Positions 43,695 through 54,049 of a stretch of 64,000 bases of DNA are shown piece after piece (position 1 is the first letter of the stretch; each line of letters starts with the position of its first letter). This stretch comes from Fallopia convolvulus (lineage: Eukaryota > Streptophyta > Magnoliopsida > Caryophyllales > Polygonaceae): positions 19,270,242 to 19,334,241 of the forward strand of contig OZ024720.1 of the NCBI GenBank assembly GCA_964016875.1, read 5' to 3'. Both the position numbers and the translations under genes were made by a program. Under the pieces are notes generated by a model. That model made no database searches. It saw nothing but the letters and a program-made list of their open reading frames with translations, and was not told the DNA's origin.

Positions 43695-46441
43695 AGTGCA
43701 TCATCAAGCTTTGATGACCAATCTTTCCTTGATCGGGATACCGTCTTCTCCAAGATGCTCTTTATTTGACGGTTTGAGACCTCTACTTGACCACTTGTTT
43801 GAGGGTGATAAGGCGTTTCCACCCTGTGAGAGACCCGATACTTAGTCAAAAGAGCTTCAAAGCTCCTCTCAATAAAGTGTGAACGGCCATCACTTATAAG
43901 TACTCGGGGCACTCCAAAAGGAGGGAAGATGTTTGATTTCATGAACTTAGCAACCACTCGAGCATCATTTGTTCTTGTAGCTATAGCCTCCACCCACATG
44001 GAAATATAATCAACCGCCACAAGGATGTATTTATAAGGACCCGATGAAGGGAAGGGTTCCATAAAGTCTATCCCCCACACATCAAAAAGCTCGACTTCCA
44101 AGATACTTGTGAGAGGATTCTCATTTCTCCAAGTGATGTTTCCGGAACGCTGGCACTCGTCACACCTTGTGACAAACTCATGTACATCCTTGAAACGTTT
44201 TGGCCAATACAAGCCACTTTGAAGAATCTTCGTTGTGGTCTTGAATCCCTTAGCATGGCCTCCCGTTGGTAGAGTGTGGCAATGGCGAATGACGCTTTCA
44301 ATCTCATCATCCGGAATACAACGTCTATAGATGTGATCGCTTCCTTGTTTGAACAAGTAAGGATCATCCCAATAATATTGCTTGACGTTTTGGAGGAATT
44401 TCTTCTTGGCTTGATGGGTTAAACCCGCCGGAATCTCGCCTCCTACAATATAGTTAGAAAAATCCGCAAACCAAGGGGTACTTGACCCACGTATAGCAAG
44501 AATAGAAGTATGGAGAAAAGATGAAGATGGAGGATCATCGAAGCTCGAAAGAACCGAATAGAATGAAGAGGACTTACCTACTCGACCCAGGGATAGGGTC
44601 GTGCATGACCCGGATGGGTCGTTCTCGAGTGTTGAATCAAGGGTACAGATCGACCCTAAAGTGGTCGAGGCAGGGTCGGTCCTGACGGCTAGTTTTTCTG
44701 GATGGGTCGAGCACAACCCTGATTGGGTCGGTCTTGAGACCTCATCTTCTTTGCCGCCATTGTCTCCATGGTGCTCATTGTTTCCAAGCAAAAGAGTCTC
44801 GTTTGGGCGTGTATCATTGATGGGAAGTGATCCGCCGGACTCCATGATGTGCTCAAGGGGCAGTCTAGATAGGTGATCCGCCACTAAGTTCTCCGCCCCC
44901 TTCTTGTCTCGGATTTCGTGATGGAATTCCTGCAATAAAAGCATCCAACGAAGCAACCTAGGCTTGGCGTCTTTCTTCGCCATTAGAAATCTAACAACGG
45001 CATGGTCAATATAAACAATCACCTTAGAACCTACTAGATAAGAGCGGAATTTCTCAAAAGCAAACACCACTGCGAGAAACTCTTTCTCGGTTGTGGTGTA
45101 CTTACTCTGGGCTTCATCAAGCATCTTGCTTGCATAATAGATGGCATGAAGTTTCTTGTCCTTCCGCTGCCCAAGAACCACTCCTATGGCATAGTCGCTA
45201 GCATCACACATGATTTCGAAGGGAAGTGTCCAATCCGGTGATTGCATGATGGGGACCGTCACAAGAGCTTTACTCAATCTGTATAACGCTTCAAGACAAT
45301 CTGGAGACATGCTAAACACTACATCTTTCATTAGTAGGTTAGTCAATGGTTTAGGAATTTTAGATATGTCTTGAATGAAGCGTCTATAAAAACCCGCATG
45401 CCCCAGGAAACTCCTAACGTCCTTCACGCAGGATGGAGGGGGCAACTTCTCAATAAGCTCAATCTTTTCCTTGTCCACCTCAATCCCACGTTTAGAAACT
45501 AGATGACCTAAGATAATTCCCTCTCTAACCATGAAATGACACTTCTCCCAATTGAGCACAAGGTTAGTCTCCTCACATCTTTTAAGGACCCTAGAAAGGT
45601 TAGCAATACATGAATCAAAAGTGGAACCATAAATTGAAAAATCATCCATGAATACCTCCACTATTTCCTCAATCATGTCGGAGAAGATGGCCATCATGCA
45701 TCTTTGAAAGGTAGCCGGGGCGTTGCAAAGCCCAAATGGCATTCTCCTATAAGCAAACGTCCCATATGGACAAGTGAAGGTCGTCTTTTCTTTATCATCA
45801 GGATGAATGGGAATCTGCCAAAAACCACTATAGCCATCCAAATAACAAAAGTAATCGTGTTGGGCTAAGCGTTCTAGGACTTGGTCAATGAAGGGGAGTG
45901 GAAAGTGATCCTTCCTAGTGGCACTATTAAGTTTCCTATAGTTTATGCACATTCTCCACTTAGTGGTGGTCCTAGTTGGAATCAACTCCCCTTTTTCATT
46001 CTTTACAACCGTCATCCCCCCTTTCTTAGGAACCACATGTACGAGGCTAACCCATTTACTATCTGAGATAGGAAATATGATACCAGCATCTAGCATCCTA
46101 AGAATTTCTTTCTTCACTACCTCTTTCATGTTAGGGTTTAGCCTACGTTGATGCTCAATAGTGGGTTTATGATCATCCTCCATATAAATCCTATGCATGC
46201 ACAATGAGGGTGAAATACCACTAAGTTCCTCTAGTGAATATCCTATGGCTTTCCTATGAGTCCTAAGAACATCAAGCAATTTGTTCTCCTCTTCCTTACT
46301 CAAGTTAGCATTAATAAAAACGGGAAGAGTAGAATTAGGACCAAGAAAAGCATACCTCAAGGAGTCGGGGAACTCCTTAAGCTCAAGAGTAGGCTCAGGC
46401 AAGCTAACTTCCTCCTCATGCTCCGCCATGAGTGCTTCCAA
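43616..46441 (-). CDS. Athila pol: reverse transcriptase, RNase H, integrase
   Basis: Uninterrupted 941-codon minus-strand frame. RT: KWRMCINYRKLN (161-172), LDGYSGFWQI (201-210), RRMPFGLCNAPATF (232-245) and FMDD at 264-267, in place of the commoner YxDD. RNase H: MCDASD (Asp about 412), TEKE (451-454). Integrase: zinc-binding His722, His729, Cys760, Cys763, then catalytic Asp792, Asp851 and Glu887 with the canonical 35-residue spacing. Linker 535-660 between RNase H and integrase is low complexity and contains two palindromic modules in translated form. The frame stops early (YGKSWT) because of the local 38-bp duplication, losing the integrase tail to the next frame. It copies the RNA to DNA and inserts it; the core is intact here, but the split tail and broken gag argue against activity. 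The true polyprotein start lies upstream in the protease frame. Confidence 0.88.
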   Translation of the reverse strand: MEALMAEHEEEVSLPEPTLELKEFPDSLRYAFLGPNSTLPVFINANLSKEEENKLLDVLRTHRKAIGYSLEELSGISPSLCMHRIYMEDDHKPTIEHQRRLNPNMKEVVKKEILRMLDAGIIFPISDSKWVSLVHVVPKKGGMTVVKNEKGELIPTRTTTKWRMCINYRKLNSATRKDHFPLPFIDQVLERLAQHDYFCYLDGYSGFWQIPIHPDDKEKTTFTCPYGTFAYRRMPFGLCNAPATFQRCMMAIFSDMIEEIVEVFMDDFSIYGSTFDSCIANLSRVLKRCEETNLVLNWEKCHFMVREGIILGHLVSKRGIEVDKEKIELIEKLPPPSCVKDVRSFLGHAGFYRRFIQDISKIPKPLTNLLMKDVVFSMSPDCLEALYRLSKALVTVPIMQSPDWTLPFEIMCDASDYAIGVVLGQRKDKKLHAIYYASKMLDEAQSKYTTTEKEFLAVVFAFEKFRSYLVGSKVIVYIDHAVVRFLMAKKDAKPRLLRWMLLLQEFHHEIRDKKGAENLVADHLSRLPLEHIMESGGSLPINDTRPNETLLLGNNEHHGDNGGKEDEVSRPTQSGLCSTHPEKLAVRTDPASTTLGSICTLDSTLENDPSGSCTTLSLGRVGKSSSFYSVLSSFDDPPSSSFLHTSILAIRGSSTPWFADFSNYIVGGEIPAGLTHQAKKKFLQNVKQYYWDDPYLFKQGSDHIYRRCIPDDEIESVIRHCHTLPTGGHAKGFKTTTKILQSGLYWPKRFKDVHEFVTRCDECQRSGNITWRNENPLTSILEVELFDVWGIDFMEPFPSSGPYKYILVAVDYISMWVEAIATRTNDARVVAKFMKSNIFPPFGVPRVLISDGRSHFIERSFEALLTKYRVSHRVETPYHPQTSGQVEVSNRQIKSILEKTVSRSRKDWSSKLDDALWAYRTAYKTPLRTTSYNLVYGKSWT

Positions 46442-46513
46442 GACAAGGTAGGGCTCCTCGCTTTCGTCCAGGAGGGTCGGTCCTGAGACCCCAGAAACGT
46501 GCGGTAGAGTCTC

Positions 46514-47609
46514 CTAAGTCAATAATTTCTCCATTGGGTTGTTACACTCAATGTAGTCGGAGTGTGTGTATAGCATCTTGACCTCCTCATGACTTAACTC
46601 CTTCATAGTTGGGTTGAATCGGAACTCAACCACTTCTTCTCCAATGTTAAAGGTGAGAAGACTGCTCTTCACATCGATGATAGCTCCTACGGTGGATAAG
46701 AATGGCCGTCCGAGAATGATGGGTACCACAGGGTCCTCAGGCATCTCCATCATCTACCACCCCCGTGGGCACAAAGAACTTCCCCACTTGAACTAGGAAA
46801 TCATCTACCACCCCCGTGGGCTTGACGGATGACCCATCCGCCATGTATAGCTTCATGTTCACCGGTACTAATGGCCCCATGTTGGTCTTGGACCAAATTG
46901 AAAGTGGAAGCAAGCTTGCACTAGCACCTAGATCACACAAAGGTTTGAAACGGTAAGCTCCAATACCAATAGTAATAGCAAACTTACCTGGATTGCCTAA
47001 CTTCTCGGGGAGCTCCAACGACCTCACCTCATCCGTTAGCTCTAACATTAATCTCTTTCTAGATAAAATCTCCTTCAAGAATTTAGTATAAGCAGGCATT
47101 TCATTCAAGGCCTCGGCGAAAAGAATGGAAAGATTCAAGCCTTGAAGCAACTTAACGAAGCGCTTAAATTTTGCTTCCGTCGAGTCCTTGGGTTTCTTAG
47201 AAGGGAAAGGAAGTACCTTAGAACAGGATTGAATAGAAGGAGAAAGGTTAGAAGACTTACCTTGTGAAGGGTGGTCGAGCTCGACCCCAGTTGGGTCGAT
47301 CGCCCCTTCTTCCTCATTAGTAGCATCCTCGGGAACGACCCATGAGGGGGTCGTGCACAATCCTTGGAGGGTTGGTCCTGAGGCTTGTTCCTTCTCCTTA
47401 TGCTTGGGTGGCTCGGGCAACGCCTTGCCACTCCTTAGGTGCATGGCTCGGACTTCACCATCGCTTGGTCGGCTTCTAGGATTCTCGCCGGGGCGGCCCG
47501 GGAGTTGTCCATGAGGTCTCGGGATTTGAGTAGCTAGCTGGCCAAGTTGGGAATCGATGTTCTTTCTCCATGAGTCAAATTCTCCCAACCTTGCATGAAC
47601 ACTTTTCAT
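46514..47609 (-). pseudogene. Athila gag C-terminus and aspartic protease
   Basis: Minus strand. MKSVHARLGEFDSWRKNIDSQ, LATQIPRPHGQLPGRPGENP and MHLRSGKALPEPPK are the usual gag-protease linker. KFKRFVKLLQGLNLSI and YTKFLKEILSRKR precede the protease, whose active site is LCDLGASASLLP. Then LYMADGSSVKPTGVVDD. A 22-bp duplication (46749-46770 copied from 46800-46821) overwrites the segment after KFFVPT and shifts the frame. The protein then resumes as MEMPEDPVVPIILGRPFL (46753 down) to its end at 46514. Two palindromic modules lie in the linker (47271-47303, 47336-47385). Confidence 0.82.
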
Positions 47610-47648
47610 CTGCGTAGTAAGCTCGGCTCGTACTCCATTGATCCCGTT

Positions 47649-48409
47649 CTAGACTCCGTTGATTCCTTCTTGCAGCACTTGCACCCATGATGGTTGCTCT
47701 TGATAGCCCGGAGGACGGTAGGGAGGGGGACATTGCTCGTGTGGATGGGGTTGCTTGTATTGGTCATAATTAGGATTGCCCCAAGATGGTTGAGCATTGT
47801 TCCTCCCTCCATAATTGTTTTGATTCCTATAGGAACCTCTCATGTAGTTCGCCTCCTCATAAGCCTCAGCGGCTCGCACTTGCTGCAAGTTAGTGCAATT
47901 GGAAGTAGTATGGGCAGAAGACCCGCATTCTTGGCAAGATTGAGAAGATTTAAAGTAACTTGCTTTTTCAATCGGTTGATCTCATCTTGCATTAATTGGA
48001 ACTTCACAACCCAATCAACCACATCTTGCATTAACATGGTATCATAGTTGGTTAGTTTGTCCAATAAAGCCCAAGCTTGATCGGGATCCATCTCAATGAA
48101 CCGGTAATCGGTGTGAAGGTTGATTTTGTCCTTTGCAGCGGCATTAATCCCCTGAAAGAAAATCTCCTGAAGCACATAGGGTGGTTGTCCATGAGTAGGA
48201 AATTGCCGAAGAAGTTCCTTAAACCGCTCCCAAGTTTCCACAAAAGTTTCATTGGGAAGTTGATGATAAGAGGTGATGCGCTTTCTTAGCTCTGTAGTCT
48301 TGGCCGGCGGAAAGAACTTTGTCAGAAACAGGTCGTGCAAAGCCTTCCATGTAGTAATCGCCTAGGAGGTAAGCTTTCGAGCCAAGTAAGTGCCTTTCCG
48401 GATAAAGAC
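47649..48409 (-). pseudogene. Athila gag, middle and C-terminal part
   Basis: Minus strand, downstream of the nested insertion. After the break it reads SLSGKALTWLESLPPR (in pieces), then ITTWKALHDLFLTKFFPPAKTTELRKRI, YHQLPNETFVETWERFKELLRQFP and FFQGINAAAKDKI, the retrotransposon capsid core. A frameshift near 47890 leads to VRAAEAYEEANYMRGSYRNQ and YRPPGYQEQPSWV. In the family gag assembles the particle. Inactivated by the nested insertion and frameshifts. Confidence 0.8.
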
Positions 48410-48414
48410 CATTT

Positions 48415-49720
48415 TGATGTCCGCCTTTTTAGTCGTGTTTTTAGGGTGTGTTTTTAGTGTGTTTGAGTCTTTTTCTTTAGTTTTGTGTTTTATTTTAAGT
48501 CATTTGTGTAGGTTTTCGTATTTTCATGAGATATGGGTTTTACATAAGCTTTGGTGGTGTTTTATTGGTTTTTAGAAGCTATTTGGAGCACTTTTGAAGA
48601 AAGGAGCAAAGCCGGTGAATATAGCACTCAAGAATGAAGTGAAGATGAAGAATTAAGATATGAAGAAAGTCATTGAAAATCAATTTCAAGTCAAGAAAGA
48701 GATATACAAATTCGTTACAAGAACATAGGAAAAAGAATCGAGTTAAACGGAGTTGTAACGAATCCTCTACGCAAGTTTTACTCAAGGCTGTTCGAAGTGC
48801 TGAACAGGGTCGTTAACGACCCTAACAAGGTCGTTAACGAGGCCCCGAGACGCAGCGAGATCCGAGTCGGTGTTTAATTAAAGGCTTCTATCTTGTATCC
48901 TTTTATGCTATTAGATAGATAGAAGGGATATATCTTATTAGAAGATATTATTTCCTTAGAGATAGATATAAGATAGAATAGTTTCTCTATAAATACACTT
49001 GTCCCCTATTTAGTTTTCTTATCCATCAATCATTGAAGTTAGAGGAGGAGGAGGAGGAGAGGAGACGTGTGGGAGAGGGAAGAGACGAGTTTTTGTGGGG
49101 AAGAACTATCGTTGTGAATTCGGTTGTAAGCTTTCTCTTTTATTTAATTTAGATGTTTTTAATTATGCTTTGTGAGTAGTCTCTCTCTCTAAGGTTGGGG
49201 TTAAACCCAACAATGGTTGTGCATTCTTGTTTATGATCATGTTTTGATTGTTTTTATTGCATGATTCTATTCTCTTGTTCTTAATCCTTAAAACGAAAGT
49301 TGAAGGGAATTTCTCATTCATAGTTGAAGCGAAAGCAGAAACCTTGAATCAGAATAGTCAATTTAGGGTTTTAAAGCGAAAACAGATCTATCCTAGTTGA
49401 AGTAGAAGAGCTAGATAGTAAGTTTATTGATAGGACGAAAGTTGATTGATTTACTTGCTTAAAGTTAACGAAAGTTAGCGCCTTTATGTGATAAAAGCAT
49501 GATCTTTATGTTTCATAGCGTTACCATTGCATGATTATTGTTGTGGTGATACCGTTACCTTAGATTTTCTCTTTCTTGTTAAAAACCCTTACTTTGTTGA
49601 TTACTTGCGCTTTAAGGAACAAAACTTGATACTAACTATCTCCTGTGGACGAACCTGACTTCGCTATACACAGCAGGGTCTTGATATAAATTTATTTGTT
49701 GTCAAGAAACCCTCTGAACA
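48415..49720 (+). repeat. 5' LTR of nested Athila derivative
   Basis: 1306 bp, TGATGTCCGC to CCTCTGAACA. It closely matches 54050-55348. It includes one palindromic module (48807-48844) and a TATA box at 48988-48995. Confidence 0.95.
48988..48995 (+). promoter_or_regulatory. LTR TATA box
   Basis: TATAAATA in CTCTATAAATACAC, repeated at 54623-54630 in the other LTR, about 30 bp before a probable transcript start near the CCCC at 49004. Confidence 0.6.
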
Positions 49721-50145
49721 AATTAGCGTCGTTGCCGGGGAGATTTCAATTGTGCCAAGTTTTGTTCTCTTTATGTTTTTTGGGACTCCGCCGAGTCGGT
49801 AACAACCCCCCCAGGGTCGGTACCAACCATGCTGGGCAACCCAATTTATGTGTTTTTTTTGTTTAGTTTCTAGGCCACTGTTGAGTCGTTACTGACCTTA
49901 CGTAGGCTCGGTAACGACCCCCCCAGGGTCGGTACCGACCATGCTGGGCAACCCAGTTTCTGTGCTTTTTTTGTTTAGTTTCTAGGCCACTGTTGTCGAC
50001 AGGTAGTAGTTTCTTTCTTTTTTGTTTCGGTTTTTATGGGATCACTCCAGGCTCGTTAACGACCCCTAGGCTCGTTACCGACCGTGTCCGAGACCCCGTT
50101 TTTGCTTTTTGATTTCGTTTTTGTTTTTGTTTTTGTTTACAATGT
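49721..50145 (+). other. Leader of the nested element (PBS and tandem module repeat)
   Basis: Starts with the primer site (49722-49741). It contains four palindromic modules. The segment around 49797-49870 is repeated about 117 bp downstream (49913-49990), both copies running from the module through TGCTGGGCAACCCA to TTTCTAGGCCACTGTTG. No coding capacity. Confidence 0.75.
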
Positions 50146-52106
50146 ATGCCAGCTGAAGGTCGTCAAACAAACAAAGCCATGGCTACAAATGAAGAACCAG
50201 CTAAGCAGATTGTTGAACTCTGTTTAGAGATAGAGGAGATCCAGAGAGAAAGGGAAATCATAGCTGCTGAGGCATATGAAAAAGCTAATTACATGTGAAG
50301 TCCATATAGGAACCAAGGTGATACTTTTTATGCATGGAAGAATTACAATCAGCCCACCTGGGGCAATTATGCATACGGCCAAGAGAGCCAACTTCCTCAT
50401 CAAGAATAGAGAGTTCCACCTTACAGACCCTCGGACTATCAAGAGACGCCATCATGGGTGAATGGACTCTATGAAGGGATCAATAGAGTGAACAATGAAA
50501 TTAATGGGGTCCAAGAAAAACTTAACAATCAAATGGAACGGTGGGGCGAGTTCGAGATCTGGAAAAAGAGCGTTGACTCACAACATTGTAATCTAGCTAC
50601 ACGGATTCCAAGACTTCAAGGGCAACTTCCGGGCCGACCCGAAGAGAACCCGAGAGGACAAATCGCAGCCATACACCTCAGAAGTGGCAAGGAGTTGCCA
50701 GATCGAGCCAAGCCTAAAGACATTGAGCACGACAACAAAGATGATGCCCCGGTCAGGCTCGTTACCGACCCTAACAGGGTCTTTACCGAGGCTCCCCAGT
50801 TCGATAACGCGCCATCCATGTCAGGTAAGTCTTTAGAACCAAACTTTAAGTTCGTTACTGACCCCACCAGGGTCGGTACCGACCCTTTATCTGCACCAAT
50901 CGACCCTCTTGTCGATTCGGTGGGTCCTTGATCCGGGTCTCTCTCTATCCCGAGTCTATCTAAAACTCTTCCTTTCCCGATTAAAAAGTCTAATGATGTT
51001 ACGGAAGGAAAGTTTAGACGGTTTGTTAAGATTCTTCAAGGGCTAAATATTTCAATTCCATTTACTGACGCCCTTAATGAAATGCATGCCTATGCTAAAT
51101 TTTTGAAAGAGATTTTGAGCAGGAAAAGATCTATATTAGAGCTGCATAATGAGATCCATTGCATAAAGCTTCCTGAAAAACTCGGTGATCCAGGTAAGTT
51201 TGCAATTTCAATTGATATTAGGACTCACCGTTTTAAAGCTCTATGTGACCTAGGTGCCAGTGCTAGTTTATTACCATTATCTATCTGGACCAAGTTTAAC
51301 ATGGGACCACTAGAGCCTATCAAGATGAAACTCTACATGGCGGATGGATCTTCTGTAAAAGCAACTGGAGTCGTTGACGATGTTCCTGTCCGAGTTGGAA
51401 AATTCTTTGTTCCAAACGACTTCATTGTGCTAGATATGCCTGAAGACCATGCGGTACCAATCATTCTAGGCAAACCATTCTTAGCCACCGCAGGGGCGCG
51501 AGTAGATGTTAGAAAAAGACTTCTCACATTTGATACTGGAGAAGAGAAGGTTGAATTCCATTTCAATTCGCCCATAAGCGAAGTGGCTAGTTGTAGTACT
51601 GAGGAGCCTACCGACCCACCATGGCTCGGTAACGACCCCTCTCTAGGTACAAAAACGAGCAAATTCAATGGAGACAAGCCTATCGAAGAACCTACCGACC
51701 CCCATGGGTCGGTAACGACCCTTATCTGAAGGAAAACGAGGTGGGAGGTGGATCCAAGCACGATATCGAGGCACTTCCAAATCCAGCAGGGTCGTTAGCG
51801 ACCCACACCACCTCGGCAACGAGCCACTTCCCGAATGGCCCTGGTGAGTTTTCTTGTTCTTATCCAATTGATTCTGGTCATGATCCTTTCTCTTATCCTT
51901 GTCTTATACTAGACCCTACTGTTAGTTCTGTGAAGGAGTCGAAACCTCCTTGGTTTTCGGATTTTACTAACCCTGTTGTAGGATTACCAAGCATACTTAT
52001 TGATGATAGAGGACCAAATATTTTAGAAAGAAGCTATGATGTTTTTCAGGCTAAGTATGGGGTTTCTTATGATCCCTTCGATACTGGATGGCAACCGCCT
52101 AGGTAA
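50146..52106 (+). pseudogene. Gag-protease remnant of nested element, RT/IN deleted
   Basis: An ATG at 50146 gives MPAEGRQTNKAMATNEEPAK and soon reaches AEAYEKANYM, the late part of gag, so the capsid core is deleted. In-frame stops at about 50296 and 50408 follow. The next open part (50458-50931) reads VNGLYEGINRVNNEIN, WKKSVDSQHCNLATRIPR, HLRSGKELPDRA. The protease part (51082-51729) reads YAKFLKEILSRKRSI, the active site LCDLGASASLLPLSIW, LYMADGSSVKATGVVDD, MPEDHAVPIILGKPFLA. After 51741 only GPNILERSYDVFQAKYGVS remains, matching the integrase piece ...FIERSFEALLTKYRVS of the host Athila. Modules are translated within it (VTDPNRVFTEAP, VTDPTRVGTDP, EEPTDPHGSVTT). Confidence 0.82.
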
Positions 52107-54049
52107 GCCAAGGTAAGTACGTCGGGCTGACGACGTTAAACATAGCGCTTACGGAAGGCAACCCGCTTTTTGTTTTCGGTTTTAAGTTCTTGCTTTCCGA
52201 GATCTTTTTGCTAGCTTTCTTTTGACTTGTTTTTAGGTTAGATTAGTATAGTAGGGATAGAAGTTTTTCTAAAGTGACTCAGGTACAAGAAGATGAAGTG
52301 CTACAACAAAGAAGATAACAATCAAAGAAGAATAGGTGGCCTTACAAGCAAGCACGTTACCGACCTCCCCAGGGTCGGTACCGACCTCTATCGAACCGAG
52401 AGTAATTCAACAATGTTCCTCAAGTGATCAATGGTTTCAAGCAGCTTCAGTTTTATTTTGTGAGTTCCCTTTTCTTTTCCCTCTTTATTTTTCTTGTCTT
52501 TGTTTTTAACAGTGAGGACACTGTTTGGTTTAAGTATGGGGGGTAGTGGGAAAAGGTAACTCAGTTTTGTGTCAGTTTTTGCTTTTGTTTTTAGGATTGA
52601 TGATATTCCACTTAGATGTCCTATGATATGCTTTTACTTGCTTGATCATGTAATTCCATAGCATGTTTGGAGAGCTTTGCCTGAATCATGTTGAAAATTG
52701 TTTTTATGTGGATATTTAGCATGTGATGAAATTGAGCACGTATGATCTTTAGTAGAGGTGACCTAAATCCAACACAAAAATTGCCTTGTGAGATATTTTT
52801 GGCCTTATAGGGAGAACATCAAATATCCCTCTTCTTTTTTTGTGTGATTTACTCTCTATATGGATATTATCTCTTGGAATTGTGACGGTTATCTATTTCT
52901 TGAGACCTATATAAGATTTATAGTTCATTGCTTGTGAAAATCATATGATAGAGAACTTATTTTTATAAGCCCTATTAATCCCTGTCCACCTTTACATTAT
53001 CCTTCTTTTTGAAGCCAATTTGAGCCTTTAAGCCTTTTATTTTTAGCTCCACAAAATTTTTCCCTAGCCGAGATAAGCTTGACCCTATCTGGGGATTAGG
53101 ACTTAGTTTGGAGAGGTATATTTTTGTTGAAGTAAAAAAAAAAGAGAAAAAGAGAGTGTTATAATTATGTTTGGTTTGAAATTTGAAAGAATGTTGGGAA
53201 GGGTAGATTGGAAGTCTCTTGATTTTAAAGTAAATAAAAATCTCTTGGTACAAAAGATGCACAAAAAGAAGTTGTTAAAAAGAGGAGTACACGATGAAGT
53301 TCGTTAACGACCCGTATTGGTTCGTTAACGAGGCAGCGAGAAGAAAAAAAAAGGAAAAAATGAGGTGAAGTGGAATATGAAATAAAAGGAAGAAGTTTGA
53401 AGTGCATGTGTGTTTGATAAATAAGCCAGAGATTCTTTTGAAGTATGTTTATGAGACTTTCTAGGGATTTTTCTTGAGACTTTCTAGAGTGAGAGTGCAT
53501 AATAATGTTTGAGTGAGTTTCGTATATCTTTTATGAGATTTTTCTTGGTGAGATGTGAGTTCTTAGGAGTCTTTGATTCCCGGATATTATTAGCACCACA
53601 TAGCCAAAATATTTGCATGCCTTGTTGTTTTTACCAAGCCCCATTACAACCCGGCCGAATGGAAACTTCTATGAAGTTTTTCATTGAGCCCCCTGAGTTC
53701 TCTTGATGATTTTTGCTTGTTTTGACAAATCTTAGGTGGAGAGTTTGGTGATATAAGTTTCAATTTCTATGAGTTTTTGTATATAAGATGAGTTGAGAGA
53801 TATATTTATAAGCCTAAACACTTGAGAGTTGAGTGAAACACATTACCCTTGTGAGGTTGGATTTTTAGTTGCTTTTTCTTGAGGTTGCTCATATATGTGT
53901 GATGATGTTAGATTCACTTGTCTATTTATTTCTACTTGTGCTTTGATGTTGCTTTTTGATAAGGGAATTGACTTGATATATGTGTTGATGGTTTTGGTTG
54001 ATGTCTTGTTAATTGCTTGAGGACTAGCAAGTATAAGTATGGGGTATTT
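52107..54049 (+). other. 3' region of nested element, non-coding
   Basis: No recognisable domain. It includes modules at 52353-52395 and 53300-53330 and text closely related, in inverse orientation, to the host Athila 3' region (for example ...CCCATTACAACCCGGCCGAATGG near 53640 against its complement near 39115). It ends at the polypurine tract. Confidence 0.6.
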
